This document shows, in pieces, positions 55,070 through 64,000 of a DNA stretch of 64,000 bases. Each line of letters begins with the position of its first letter. Position 1 is the stretch's first letter. The notes beneath the pieces are model-generated. The model ran no database searches. It saw nothing but the letters and a program-made list of their open reading frames with translations, and was not told the origin of the DNA. This stretch comes from Ottowia sp. SB7-C50 (GTDB lineage: Bacteria > Pseudomonadota > Gammaproteobacteria > Burkholderiales > Burkholderiaceae_C), in NCBI RefSeq assembly GCF_033110285.1, contig NZ_CP136995.1:2356001-2420000 (forward strand), given 5' to 3'. Both the position numbers and the translations under genes were made by a program.

Positions 55070-55752
55070 GGCTGACGATCTTCGAGCATGTAGCCCATGC
55101 CACGGACTGTGTGCAGCAGCGGACGCTCGAAGGGCAGGTCGAGCTTGTTCCGCAGCCGACGCACAGCAACATCGATCACGTTCGTGCCGTAGTCGAAGTT
55201 CACGTCCCACACCTGCTCGGCGATCTCTGTGCGCGACAGTACCTCACCCTTGCGGCGCAAGAGTAGCGTCAGCAGTTGGAACTCCTTTGCCGACAGGTCG
55301 ATGCGCTGGCCGGCCCGAGTAGCGCGCCGCCGCGCCAGGTCCACCTGCAAGTCCCCCAGGCACAGCACCAGCGCATCGGGTGCGGGCGCAGTGCCAGCAA
55401 CGCGGCGCAGCAGCACTTCGATGCGGGCCACCAGCTCGGAAAAGGCGAACGGCTTGACGAGGTAGTCATCCGCTCCCGCCTTCAGCCCGCGTACGCGATC
55501 CTCGATGCGATGGCGGGCCGTCAACATGATCACCGGCGTCTGCTTGCTCTGCCGCAGTGCAGCCAGCAAGCCGAAGCCATCGATGCCCGGCAGCATGGTG
55601 TCGAGAACGATCAGGTCGTAGTGGCCGTCAGAGGCCATGTGGAGGCCATCGATGCCGTTGGCAGCCACATCGATCACATAGCCTTCTTCAGAGAGTCCCT
55701 TGCGAAGATAGTCCGCGAGCTTGGCTTCGTCTTCCACGATCAGCAGCTTCAT
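55066..55752 (-). CDS. OmpR-type response regulator
   Basis: The 228-residue regulator starts MKLLIVEDEAKLADYLRKGL. It has an acidic pair ED, the phospho-acceptor in LIVLDTMLPGIDG (D51), K in YLVKPFAFSELVARIE and a C-terminal winged helix (EFQLLTLLLRRKGEVLSRTE, VAVRRLRNKLD). It is CzcR/CopR-like and most likely controls the divergent genes. The kinase start overlaps its stop. Confidence 0.95.
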   Translation of the reverse strand: MKLLIVEDEAKLADYLRKGLSEEGYVIDVAANGIDGLHMASDGHYDLIVLDTMLPGIDGFGLLAALRQSKQTPVIMLTARHRIEDRVRGLKAGADDYLVKPFAFSELVARIEVLLRRVAGTAPAPDALVLCLGDLQVDLARRRATRAGQRIDLSAKEFQLLTLLLRRKGEVLSRTEIAEQVWDVNFDYGTNVIDVAVRRLRNKLDLPFERPLLHTVRGMGYMLEDRQP

Positions 55753-55896
55753 GCGCAGCGTTCCTGCTGCGGTCTCTCGCAACCTGTCCAAATTGTCATC
55801 TGCACGTTTTACTCCCGTTCGGTGCCGGTTCTTACATTGTGCTCATGCCTTCGGGCATATCGATTTTCTGCAAATCACACTGGAAAGGACCATGCA

Positions 55897-56232
55897 ATGA
55901 AACTGACCCATCTTGTCGCCATGAAAGCCATTATCCTGGCCACGGCACTGCCCATGGCGGCCCAGGCCGATTCGCTCTGGCACCCCGCGTCCAATGAGCA
56001 GGGCTTCACGTATCACCCCGATCATTTCAAGAGTACCAAGACCCGTGCCCAGGTGCTGGCCGAGGTCGAGGCAGCCCGCAAGGACGGTACGCTCACGCTG
56101 ATGCAACGTGGACTGCCGGTGCCCATCAAGAGTTCCGCAGCACCGAAGACGCGCCAGCAGGTTGTCGATGAGATGCGTAGCGAAGCACCGGAAGCACAGC
56201 GTGCGCGACTGGAACTGTATTCCGGCGGTTGA
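55897..56232 (+). CDS. Secreted DUF4148 protein, metal-regulated set
   Basis: The 111-residue protein has a signal peptide (MKLTHLVAMKAIILATALPM AAQA) and then SLWHPASNEQGFTYHPDHFK and STKTRAQVLAEVEAARKDGT. It ends SEAPEAQRARLELYSGG, as the other DUF4148 protein at 49737-50204 does. AAAGGAC precedes the start. It is divergent from the response regulator, with a shared 144-bp promoter region. Function unknown; position indicates regulation by the two-component system. Confidence 0.88.
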   Translation: MKLTHLVAMKAIILATALPMAAQADSLWHPASNEQGFTYHPDHFKSTKTRAQVLAEVEAARKDGTLTLMQRGLPVPIKSSAAPKTRQQVVDEMRSEAPEAQRARLELYSGG

Positions 56233-56384
56233 CACTGCTGACACCCGCGCACTCTGCCAGAGTTTGTTTCCATGCCGCCTCGCCTCATCAAAGCGAGCAG
56301 CACCTCGCTGGGCATTGAGGTGGCCGGAGAGACACCCCCTCATCGTTGCTCCTGGACTGACATTGCTACTGCTACACTTTCTCC

Positions 56385-56756
56385 ATGCGCCGCTGGCTCG
56401 CCATACTTCTGCTCGTACTACTGCCTACCCAGGCAACCTGGGCGGCGGTGGCTGGCTATTGCGTGCACAAGCTAGGCTCCGCGGTGAGCCATCTCGGACA
56501 CCATGACCATGCTGCGCACGGCCATGCTTCCACGCTCCTCGATGAATCGGATACGACGGTTTCCAGCAGCGATGCCACGCTCGGCGTGAGTCATGACTGC
56601 GGGCACTGCCACGGGCAATACGCTGGCATGCTGCTCCGTGTCGAGTCACTGCGATTCGAACAAATACCCAGTCCATCCATCGCGGTCAACGATGAGCCAT
56701 GTACTGCGTACCACTCCCTTAGACCCGAGCGCCCCAAGTGGTCTCACCTTGCCTGA
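56385..56756 (+). CDS. CzcI-like His-rich periplasmic protein
   Basis: The 123-residue protein has a signal peptide (MRRWLAILLLVLLPTQATWA) and a histidine-rich stretch SHLGHHDHAAHGH, then HDCGHCHGQYAG. CzcI-type proteins head czcCBA operons and influence their metal response. It is followed by czcC-like, czcB-like and czcA-like genes on the same strand. Confidence 0.8.
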   Translation: MRRWLAILLLVLLPTQATWAAVAGYCVHKLGSAVSHLGHHDHAAHGHASTLLDESDTTVSSSDATLGVSHDCGHCHGQYAGMLLRVESLRFEQIPSPSIAVNDEPCTAYHSLRPERPKWSHLA

Positions 56757-56893
56757 TCGGCGAAGCGGGGTCTTCCTTTTCTGATTCCCGTTCGCGTCCG
56801 AACGCCTGCTGACGTGGGCGTTCAGATGTGGCGCGGCCGTATGGTCGCTATTCGCCGGTCTCCCGTGTATCCCCCTCAACACTGGAGCATCGG

Positions 56894-58147
56894 ATGTATC
56901 CGAAGACAAAAACATCAATCCGTCTGCGGCAAGCCGTACTTGCCGCTTTCTTGGCCGGCGTGAACGCCGGCGTATATGCCCAACCGGAAGCGCTCCCAGC
57001 CAACCTGAAGGACGTCTTCGACGCAGCCTGGGCGCGGCAGCCCGAATCGCAGGCGCTGCTGATGCGCCGTGATGCCGTCCAAGCGCAGCGGCGTGCGGCG
57101 GCGGCATGGACGCCCGAGCCACCCGCGCTCGAAATCAGTAACAAGACGGACCGGCTTACGCGCAACGACGGTGCCCGTGAGCTAGAGGCCGGCATCGCCA
57201 TCCCTCTGTGGCTGCCAGGTGAGCGAAGCAACAGCGGTGCACTGGCAGATGCGCAGACTGCGGCCGTGGAGAGCCGTGTGGAAGCGGCGCGACTGCGACT
57301 CGCCGCCACGGTACGTGAGGCCTGGTGGAATTGGGAACGCACGCGCATCGACGCCGACATCGCACGTGGGCAACTGGACAATGCTCGCCGCATCGCCACC
57401 GACGTTGCGCGGCGCGCCAAGGCCGGCGACCTGGCGCAGGCCGACCAACACCAGGCCGACGGTGCTGTGGCCGCAGCCGAAGCGGCCGTGGCGCAGGCCG
57501 AGGCAGGAGCGACGACGGCGCAGCAGCAATTGAAGGCGCTGACCGGCAGTGTTGCCCTCGCTGCGCCTACGGGTACATCGCCTGCCGAGGTTGAACCCAC
57601 CTCGTCAGACATGCCAATACACCCTGCACTCAACGAGTTGCAAGACCGTGCCGCCGTGGCCGAGCGCACCGCGGCCCTGGCCGCCAAGCAGTCGCGGGCG
57701 AACCCGGAGTTGACACTGTCCACCACGCGGGAACGTGGGGCATTCGGCGAGCGCTACGACCAAGCCATCACGGTGGGCATTCGAATTCCGTTCGGCGCAG
57801 GCCCTCGCCACGACAGCCGCGTGGCGGCTGCTCGGGCCGATGCTGTGGAAGCACAGGCCCAATTCGCGCTGGATCGTGCGCGGTTGCAGTCGGAGAGGGA
57901 GGCCGCAGAGGTCCGGGTCAATGCGGCACGCACGCAGCTTGCAGCCGCGGAACGCCGCGCCACCTTGGCTCGTGAGACGCGCGGATTCTTCGACAAATCC
58001 TTCCGCCTGGGCGAGACCGATCTTCCGACACGGCTGCGCATCGAAGCCGAAGCCACCGAGGCCGAACGGCAGGCGGCGCGCAGCCGCATAGAGCTGGCCT
58101 CGGCGATTTCCACATGGCGCCAGGCACTGGGCCTGCTGCCGCAGTGA
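56894..58147 (+). CDS. czcC: CzcC-like outer membrane efflux protein
   Basis: The 417-residue TolC-family protein starts at ATG 56894 (MYPKTKTSIRLRQAVLAAFL) and has a signal peptide ending near VYAQPEA. Long helical repeats with many A/E/R/Q are typical (ADAQTAAVESRVEAARLRLA). It forms the outer-membrane channel of the RND pump encoded downstream. Confidence 0.9.
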   Translation: MYPKTKTSIRLRQAVLAAFLAGVNAGVYAQPEALPANLKDVFDAAWARQPESQALLMRRDAVQAQRRAAAAWTPEPPALEISNKTDRLTRNDGARELEAGIAIPLWLPGERSNSGALADAQTAAVESRVEAARLRLAATVREAWWNWERTRIDADIARGQLDNARRIATDVARRAKAGDLAQADQHQADGAVAAAEAAVAQAEAGATTAQQQLKALTGSVALAAPTGTSPAEVEPTSSDMPIHPALNELQDRAAVAERTAALAAKQSRANPELTLSTTRERGAFGERYDQAITVGIRIPFGAGPRHDSRVAAARADAVEAQAQFALDRARLQSEREAAEVRVNAARTQLAAAERRATLARETRGFFDKSFRLGETDLPTRLRIEAEATEAERQAARSRIELASAISTWRQALGLLPQ

Positions 58148-58252
58148 ACGGCAGGATATGAGTGAAATTGGCACCCAGAGCTTATCCATCAATCGTAAAC
58201 AGCTATTAATAACGCAGCACATCCATCTGGAATCCCATCTGGAACCTTCACC

Positions 58253-58807
58253 ATGAAACTTTCTCCCCTACTGGCGGTGCTCAGCATCGCCACGGCCCTT
58301 CTCCTGTCTCCGCTGGCGCGCGCTAGCGAAGGCCATGACCACGGCGACGCGACCCCGGCCACTACTGGCCCCGCGCTCCCACGGTTCATCGCCGTCTCCG
58401 ACATCTTCGAACTTGTCGGCGTGCTCAACGGCAAGCACATCACCCTCTATCTTGACCGTACCGCTGACAACACCCCGGTGACAGACGCCCAGATCGAACT
58501 CGAAGTTGCCGGTGAAAAGTTCAAGGCCGAGAAGCACGAAGATGTTTACGAGGTCGTTCTGACGGCTGAGCCTGGGCCTGGGGTACTGCCGATCACCGCA
58601 ACGGTCGCCGCAGGCAATGAGGTGGACTTGCTCGCCGGCGAACTCGATCACCACGAAGAAGCGCATACCGATGCTGCCGGGCCTTCCAAGCCTTGGACAC
58701 CTTATGCGGCCTGGGCCATTGGCATAGTGGCCGCGCTTGCGGCCCTGTTCACCATTGGCCGCCGCATGGTGTCCTCCCGTCAACGCCATGCTGGAGATGC
58801 CGCATGA
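58253..58807 (+). CDS. Periplasmic/membrane protein of the RND operon
   Basis: The 184-residue protein has a signal peptide (MKLSPLLAVLSIATALLLSP), a metal-binding-like EGHDHGDAT (24-33) and a beta-rich middle (LYLDRTADNTPVTDAQIELE, then VAGEKFKAEKHEDVYEVVL). HHEEAHTD and one membrane helix near the C-terminus (about 150-170) follow. The same EGHDHGDA motif begins mature CzcB-like protein downstream. It overlaps czcB (ATGA). I know such proteins in betaproteobacterial czc-like clusters but no proven role; metal hand-over to the pump is an inference. Confidence 0.75.
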   Translation: MKLSPLLAVLSIATALLLSPLARASEGHDHGDATPATTGPALPRFIAVSDIFELVGVLNGKHITLYLDRTADNTPVTDAQIELEVAGEKFKAEKHEDVYEVVLTAEPGPGVLPITATVAAGNEVDLLAGELDHHEEAHTDAAGPSKPWTPYAAWAIGIVAALAALFTIGRRMVSSRQRHAGDAA

Positions 58808-59916
58808 CCTCGAAACGCATTTTTCTTGCCATAGCCATCGCTCTGTCGCTGGGTGCAGCCACTCCAGCTTTCGCCGGCGAAGGCCATGATCATGGCGACG
58901 CAGCCGCCGCGCCGAACGCCAATGGCCCACAACGCTTACCTGATGGCAGCGTGTTTCTGCCCAAGCCCGCGCAGCGGCAACTCGGCGTGCGCACCTTGCT
59001 CACCGAAGAGGCCGAGTTGCCGCGCTCGTTCGAGCTGAATGGCAAGGTGGTGATGGACCCCAACGCAGGGGGCAAGGTACAGCCACTGAATGCCGGCCGC
59101 ATCGAACCGGGGCCACGAGGTCTGCCAAATCCCGGACAGGCGGTGCGCAAAGGGGAAGTGCTGGCCTATGTCGTGCCCTCGGCCGCGCCGATCGAGCGAT
59201 CGAACCAGGCCGCGCAACTGGCCGAGCTGCGCGCAGCCAAGAGCCTGGCGGACAAGCGCGTCGCGCGCTTGCAGGAGCTGGCCGACACCGTGCCGCGCAA
59301 GGACATCGAGGCGGCCGAGAGCGAGGCACGCAGCCTGACCGAGCGCATCGCTGCTGTGGGTGGGGGACTTGCGACCCGCGAGGTGCTGATTGCGCCCGTC
59401 TCGGGCGTGATTGCCTCCGCCAACGCGGTGGCGGGCCAAGTAGTCGATTCCCGCGAACTCATCTTCGAAGTCATCGATCCGGCGCGGCTGCGCATCGAGG
59501 CGCTCGCCTTCGATGCGGCGATCAGCTCGGATGTCGGTAGCGCCACGCTCGCCGTCGGCAAGGAGCGCGTGCCGTTGACTTTCGTCGGTGCGGCGCACAG
59601 TCTGCGCGAACAGGCATTGCCGTTGGCCTTCCGCGCTGAAGCTGCCGCGCTGTCGGCGCTGGCGGTAGGCCAACCGGTGCGCGTCTTCGTGCAGAGCAAG
59701 AGCAAGGTAAAAGGCATCGCCGTGCCGTTGGCCTCGCTGATGAAGAACCCGGCGAATCAGAGCATTGTCTGGGTGAAGACCGCGCCTGAGCGATTCGAGC
59801 CCCGCACCGTCACGGCCGAGCCGCTGGACGGTGTGAACGTGGCGATCACGTCGGGCCTGAAGGCCGGCGACCGCGTGGCCACGCAGGGGGCCACACTGAT
59901 CAACCAGGTGCGCTGA
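58804..59916 (+). CDS. czcB: CzcB-like periplasmic adaptor
   Basis: The 370-residue membrane fusion protein starts at ATG 58804 (MTSKRIFLAIAIALSLGAAT). Mature N-terminus is GEGHDHGDAAAAPNANGPQR, His-rich. The body shows the barrel-sandwich hybrid (VMDPNAGGKVQPLNAGRIEP), an alpha-hairpin (SLADKRVARLQELADTVPRK) and a beta-barrel. It links the RND pump to the outer-membrane channel. It is ATGA-coupled to the gene before and 9 bp from czcA. Confidence 0.92.
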   Translation: MTSKRIFLAIAIALSLGAATPAFAGEGHDHGDAAAAPNANGPQRLPDGSVFLPKPAQRQLGVRTLLTEEAELPRSFELNGKVVMDPNAGGKVQPLNAGRIEPGPRGLPNPGQAVRKGEVLAYVVPSAAPIERSNQAAQLAELRAAKSLADKRVARLQELADTVPRKDIEAAESEARSLTERIAAVGGGLATREVLIAPVSGVIASANAVAGQVVDSRELIFEVIDPARLRIEALAFDAAISSDVGSATLAVGKERVPLTFVGAAHSLREQALPLAFRAEAAALSALAVGQPVRVFVQSKSKVKGIAVPLASLMKNPANQSIVWVKTAPERFEPRTVTAEPLDGVNVAITSGLKAGDRVATQGATLINQVR

Positions 59917-59925
59917 GGAGTCCGC

Positions 59926-62900
59926 ATGTTCAAGTGGCTTCTCGACAACAGCCTGGCCAACCGGATGCTGGTGATCATCGCCAGCGTCGTGCTGATGGCC
60001 TATGGCGCCTTCACGCTGTCCCAAACGCCGGTGGACGTGTTCCCGGACCTCAACAAGCCCACGGTCACGATCATGACCGAGGCCGGCGGCATGGCCGCCG
60101 AGGAGGTGGAGCAGCTCATCACCTTCCCGCTGGAGACGACGATGAACGGGCTGCCCGGCGTCGAGTCGGTGCGTTCGACCTCGTCGGCTGGCCTGTCTTT
60201 CCTCTACGTCACGTTCAACTGGAGCACGGACATCTTCCGCGCGCGGCAGCTCGTCTCAGAGCGACTGTCGGCCATGGAGGAAGGCCTCGCCGAAGGCGTC
60301 GTGCCGCGCATGGGTCCGATCAGCTCGGTCATGGGCGAGATCATGCAGATCGCGATTCCCGTCGATCCGCAGAAGATCAGCCCGATGGCGGTGCGCGAGT
60401 ACGCCGACTGGGTACTGCGTCCCCGACTGCTGTCGGTGCCGGGCGTGGCGCAGGTGATCCCGATCGGCGGCGAGGTACGGCAGTTCCAGGTACAGCCGAA
60501 CACGGCCCGCATGGCCGAGCTCGGCATCACGCACGATCAGCTCGAAGCGGCGCTCAAGGGCTTTTCTGCCAACACCTCGGGTGGATTTCTGGAGTTGAAC
60601 GGCCGGGAGTACCTGATCCGCAACCTCGGGCGCACCTCACGCCTGGATGATCTAAAGAACCTTGCGCTCACCGCCAGCCAGGGTCAGCCCATCCTGTTGC
60701 GCCAGATCGCCGAGGTGACCTTTGCCGCTGCCATCAAGCGTGGCGATGCCGGCTTCGAGGGCAAGCCGGCCGTGATTTTGGGCATCCAGAAGCAGCCCAC
60801 CGCCGACACGATCGCCCTGACCAACGCCATCGAGGACGCGCTGACCGGGTTGAAGGCCTCGCTGCCCGCAGGCATGGAAGCGCCTCGCGTTACCTTTCGC
60901 CAGGCAAGCTTCATCGAAGCATCGATCACCACGCTTCAAGGCAAGCTGATCGGCGCGTCGGTCTTCGTCGCGGCTATCCTGTTCTTCTTCCTTGGCACAC
61001 TGCGACCGACGGTCATCGCGCTGACCGCGATCCCCGTTTCGATCTTCATCACCGCCCTGGTCTTCCGCTATTTCGGCCTATCGATCAACACGATGACGCT
61101 CGGTGGCCTGGCCATCGCGATCGGCGGGCTGGTGGACGATGCCGTGGTCGGTGTGGAGAACGTGCTGCGCCGGCTGAAGGAAGACCGCGCGAAACACCCC
61201 GACAAGCGGCTACACCCGCTCGAAGTTGTGAGCCGCGCGACGATGGAAGTGCGCTCGGCCATCCTCTATGCCACGGTGATCATCGTGCTGGTCTTCATCC
61301 CTCTGTTCGCGCTACCGGGGCTGGAAGGCAAGCTGTTCGTGCCGCTGGGCATCGCCTTCATCGTCTCGACGCTGGCCTCGCTGGTGGTGTCGGTGACGAT
61401 CACGCCGGTGCTGAGCTTCTTCCTGCTGCCACGTATGAAGAACCTCGACCACGGCGACACCAAGGTGCTCGCCTGGCTGAAGGCGCGCTACCGCAACGGC
61501 CTGGAGACCGTGCTGGAACGGCCCAAAGCCGCGATCGTCGCGGCGGGTATCGCGGTCGTGGCGGCCACGGCTGCGGTGCCTTTCTTCCCGACGACCTTTC
61601 TGCCGCCCTTCAACGAAGGCACGCTGCTGATCGGCCTGCGACTGAACCCCGGCGTCACCCTATCCGAAAGCTCCGCGGTGGCGCGCCAGGCCGAGGTGCT
61701 GGTGAGCCAGGTGCCCGAGGTCACGCACGTCGGGCGGCGTAGTGGCCGCGCCGAACTGGACGAACATGCCGAGGGCGTGCATGTGAGCGAACTCGATGTC
61801 GGCCTGAAATCGACCGCCGAGCTGACGCGAAGCATGGACGAGGTTCGGGCCGACATTCGCGCGCGCCTGTCCAACCTGCCGGCTGCCATCGAGATCGGGC
61901 AACCTATTTCGCACCGCATCGATCACATGCTCTCGGGTGTGCGCTCGCAGATCGCGATCAAGATCTTCGGCGAGGACCTGGATGCGTTGCGCGGGCAAGC
62001 TGAGGCCCTGCGGCAACAGCTGGCGGCCATTCCCGGCATCGCCGACCTGCAGATCGAAAAGCAGGTGCTCGCGCCGCAGATCAAGGTGCATATCGACTAC
62101 GCCGCCGCCGCGCAGTATGGCGTGCCGGCACCGCAGGTACTGACCACGCTGCAATCGTTGGTCGAGGGCGAGAAGATCACGCAGATCGTCGAGGGCGGTC
62201 GGCGCTTTGCGCTGGTGGTGAAGCTACCCGAGACCGCGCGGTCAATTGATGGGCTGAACCAGATCCTGATCGAGACGCCGACGGGACGCATACCCCTGTC
62301 AAAGATCGCGACGATCGAGGACGGCGACGGCCCCAACCAGATCAGCCGCGACGATGGCAAGCGCCGCATCGTGCTGTCGGCCAATGCGTCAGGCCGTGCG
62401 CTGTCGGAGATCGTGGCGGACATTCGCAAGGTCGTGGCTGAAACCAAGTTGCCCGAGGGGTACTTCATCACGCTGGGCGGACAGTTCCAGGCGCAGGAGG
62501 AGGCCTCGCGCCTCGTCGGCCTGCTGTCCATCGTGTCGCTGGTGCTGATGTTCGTGGTGCTGTACAGCCGCTACAAGTCGAGCACGCTTTCGGCACTGAT
62601 CATGGTCAACATCCCGCTGGCATTGGTCGGCGCGGTGATCGGGTTGTGGCTGTCGGGCCAGCCCCTGTCGGTGGCCGCGCTCGTCGGCTTCATCACGCTG
62701 GCCGGCATCTCGGTGCGCAACGGCATCCTGAAGGTCAGTCACTACATCAACCTGATGCGCTTCGAGGGCGAGAGCTTCGACAAGAAGATGATCGTGCGCG
62801 GCTCGCTCGAACGGTTGAGCCCGGTGCTGATGACTGCGCTGGTCACGGCTTTCGCGCTGGCGCCGCTGCTGTTCGAGGCCGAGCAGCCTGGTACCGAGGT

Positions 62901-63045
62901 GCTGCATCCGGTAGCCGTGGTCATCTTCTCCGGCCTGATCAGCTCGACGCTGCTCGACACCTTCCTCACACCCGTCTTGTTCTGGCTATTCGGCCGCAAG
63001 GATGCAGAGCGGCTGGAAAACGACAAGGATGCCGAGGCGCTGTGA
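59926..63045 (+). CDS. czcA: Heavy-metal RND efflux pump, CzcA-like
   Basis: The 1039-residue trimeric RND pump has 12 membrane helices and two large periplasmic loops. Signature VDVFPDLNKPTVTIMTEAGG (about 36-55) is HME-type. In helix 4, GGLAIAIGGLVDDAVVGVEN carries D404, D405 and E411. This differs from classical CzcA (DFGxIVDGAVxxxEN), so the substrate may not be Co/Zn/Cd. It is the last large gene of the operon; a small periplasmic gene follows. Confidence 0.93.
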   Translation: MFKWLLDNSLANRMLVIIASVVLMAYGAFTLSQTPVDVFPDLNKPTVTIMTEAGGMAAEEVEQLITFPLETTMNGLPGVESVRSTSSAGLSFLYVTFNWSTDIFRARQLVSERLSAMEEGLAEGVVPRMGPISSVMGEIMQIAIPVDPQKISPMAVREYADWVLRPRLLSVPGVAQVIPIGGEVRQFQVQPNTARMAELGITHDQLEAALKGFSANTSGGFLELNGREYLIRNLGRTSRLDDLKNLALTASQGQPILLRQIAEVTFAAAIKRGDAGFEGKPAVILGIQKQPTADTIALTNAIEDALTGLKASLPAGMEAPRVTFRQASFIEASITTLQGKLIGASVFVAAILFFFLGTLRPTVIALTAIPVSIFITALVFRYFGLSINTMTLGGLAIAIGGLVDDAVVGVENVLRRLKEDRAKHPDKRLHPLEVVSRATMEVRSAILYATVIIVLVFIPLFALPGLEGKLFVPLGIAFIVSTLASLVVSVTITPVLSFFLLPRMKNLDHGDTKVLAWLKARYRNGLETVLERPKAAIVAAGIAVVAATAAVPFFPTTFLPPFNEGTLLIGLRLNPGVTLSESSAVARQAEVLVSQVPEVTHVGRRSGRAELDEHAEGVHVSELDVGLKSTAELTRSMDEVRADIRARLSNLPAAIEIGQPISHRIDHMLSGVRSQIAIKIFGEDLDALRGQAEALRQQLAAIPGIADLQIEKQVLAPQIKVHIDYAAAAQYGVPAPQVLTTLQSLVEGEKITQIVEGGRRFALVVKLPETARSIDGLNQILIETPTGRIPLSKIATIEDGDGPNQISRDDGKRRIVLSANASGRALSEIVADIRKVVAETKLPEGYFITLGGQFQAQEEASRLVGLLSIVSLVLMFVVLYSRYKSSTLSALIMVNIPLALVGAVIGLWLSGQPLSVAALVGFITLAGISVRNGILKVSHYINLMRFEGESFDKKMIVRGSLERLSPVLMTALVTAFALAPLLFEAEQPGTEVLHPVAVVIFSGLISSTLLDTFLTPVLFWLFGRKDAERLENDKDAEAL

Positions 63046-63089
63046 CACCCAAACCATCCAATTTTCTTCACTTGCCCGAAAGGAAACCC

Positions 63090-63476
63090 ATGAAAACGCA
63101 TGCCACCATCGCTGCCATCAGCCTAACCTTCGCCAGCGCGGCCTTCGCCGCTGGCGGCAAGCATGACCACGCCCACGAGCACCAGCCGATGCACGGCGGC
63201 GTCGTGGTCGAGGTCAGGGACATGGACTACGAACTCGTCGCCAAGCCCGAAGCGATCCAGCTCCATGTGCGCGACCACGGCAAGCCTGCCGATGTCTCGA
63301 AGGCCAGCGCGAAAGTCACACTGTTGACCGGCGCCGAAAAGCAGGAGGTCGAGCTCCAACCGGCTGGCGATAGGCTGCAGGCCACCGGCAGCTTCAAGGT
63401 GGGCCCTGGCACCAAGGCCGTGGCGGTCGTCACGGTCAATGGCAAGGCGGCGACCGCCCGCTTCACGCTGAAGTGA
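63090..63476 (+). CDS. Small periplasmic His-rich protein
   Basis: The 128-residue protein has a signal peptide (MKTHATIAAISLTFASAAFA), then AGGKHDHAHEHQPMHGGVVV, a His/Met-rich putative metal site. The rest is beta-strand-rich (VSKASAKVTLLTGAEKQEVE). AAAGGAAA precedes the start. It is 44 bp after czcA and likely in the operon. Probably a periplasmic metal-binding protein; the family is not known to me by name. Confidence 0.75.
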   Translation: MKTHATIAAISLTFASAAFAAGGKHDHAHEHQPMHGGVVVEVRDMDYELVAKPEAIQLHVRDHGKPADVSKASAKVTLLTGAEKQEVELQPAGDRLQATGSFKVGPGTKAVAVVTVNGKAATARFTLK

Positions 63477-63824
63477 AACACCCCCCTGAGTCGCTTCGCA
63501 CCATCCCCCCTCTCCTGCGTGAGGGGGGACAACGCCGGTGGCCGGCGCAGATCCGGCCACGGCGTTCGCTGACTTGGCCGGCTCCGCGGCCTGCGGACTC
63601 CTCTTATGTTTCATGCCCTGCGGGTGGCGCGCAGCGCCATGGAAAACTGAAATGAGTGTAGTGGCTCTGCCAAGTCTCGTCTCCGGCTGGTAGTGCGCGC
63701 TCCGCGACTGGCCAGATCACGGCTCGGCTGACGGTGCTGTCGCGCTTTTGCTGCCTTCAGCGCCATGTGTGACGGCGCGTTGCAGAAAAGCAGCGCGCCG
63801 TACACAAACTATGGAGTAGATGTC
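63477..63824. other. 348-bp spacer with hairpin
   Basis: TCCCCCCTC-N8-GAGGGGGGA (63504-63529) is a perfect 9-bp inverted repeat after the metal operon, without a T-run. No gene is visible. The right end should hold the promoter of the LysR gene. Confidence 0.5.
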
Positions 63825-64000
63825 ATGGAATTACGACATCTGCGCTACTTCCTAGCCGTGGCAGAAGAACTCCATTTCGCGCGCGCGGCTGAGCGGTTGC
63901 ACATCGAGCAATCGCCGCTGTCGCGAGCCATCAAGGAACTGGAGGTGGAATTGGGCGCACAACTGTTCGTGCGCACCAGCCGAAGCACGCGGCTGACGCT
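63825..64000 (+). CDS. LysR-type regulator, cut by window edge
   Basis: The frame starts [20 protein letters not shown], then [20 protein letters not shown] and [18 protein letters not shown]: a full LysR-type winged HTH. The effector domain lies beyond the window. A LysR-type gene upstream of traG is known from Tn4371-like elements, so this may be the return to the ICE backbone; that is inference. Confidence 0.9.
   Translation, partial: MELRHLRYFLAVAEELHFARAAERLHIEQSPLSRAIKELEVELGAQLFVRTSRSTRLT

Larger units (their letters stand above)
29281..64000 (+). mobile_element. Left part of a Tn4371-like ICE
   Basis: The element starts at the truncated tRNA-Leu and a P4-type integrase. It carries the backbone order typical of Tn4371-like elements: radC, DUF2958, DUF932, parB-like, DUF736, DUF2285, alpA-like, repA, parA, DUF2840, traF peptidase, DUF3363 relaxase. 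Cargo is an AT-rich methyltransferase/ATPase cassette (39094-42030) and a metal-resistance block (49737-63476). traG and trb genes and the second border are not in the window. Family assignment is from gene order and recognised domains. Confidence 0.85.

Overview
The window is high-GC DNA from a betaproteobacterium, most likely of the family Comamonadaceae. This rests on the gene order (4.5S RNA, dnaX, ybaB; a ccoNOQP cluster with ccoI-ccoS directly upstream) and on short dispersed palindromic units of a kind I associate with that family. The placement is from recognition, not from a database search.

Positions 1-29280 are chromosomal core. They hold, in order: ybaB, dnaX and the 4.5S RNA; a complete cbb3-type oxidase locus (ccoI, ccoS, ccoN, O, Q, P, G and a FixH-like gene) with two FNR/Anr-type palindromes; a universal stress protein; a malonate/malonyl-CoA operon (decarboxylase, Bug-type binding protein, enoyl-CoA hydratase-like protein, acyl-CoA synthetase); lgt; ilvD; a cytochrome c; acs; two unrelated fumarases back to back; murI and a conserved hypothetical gene. 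Three conserved genes (lgt, cytochrome c, fumC) are each broken by one extra C in a run of exactly seven C. This points to assembly error rather than gene loss.

At 29281-29341 lies only the 3' part of a tRNA-Leu(UAA) gene, from anticodon loop to CCA. Next to it are a P4-type tyrosine integrase and a long mobile element that runs past the right edge. The backbone (RadC, DUF2958, DUF932, ParB-like, DUF736, DUF2285, AlpA-like, RepA, iteron-like repeats, ParA, DUF2840, TraF peptidase, DUF3363 relaxase) is that of a Tn4371-like integrative and conjugative element (ICE). The coupling protein and mating-pair genes are not in the window and should lie to the right.

The ICE carries two cargo blocks. 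The first (39094-42030) is an AT-rich minus-strand cassette: an XRE regulator, an OLD-like ATPase with a TOPRIM-like C-terminus, and a D12-class adenine methyltransferase. It looks like a defence or restriction-type system and is the best candidate here for something undescribed. The second (49737-63476) is a heavy-metal block: CadR/CadA, a two-component system, two DUF4148 proteins, a CzcI-like protein and a CzcCBA-type RND pump with extra His-rich periplasmic proteins. The window ends inside a LysR-type gene.

Other notable points are a nine-A tract at the domain III/IV boundary of dnaX that could make a gamma subunit by slippage, a CcoP subunit with a C-terminal OmpA-like domain, and long palindromes embedded inside two ICE coding regions.
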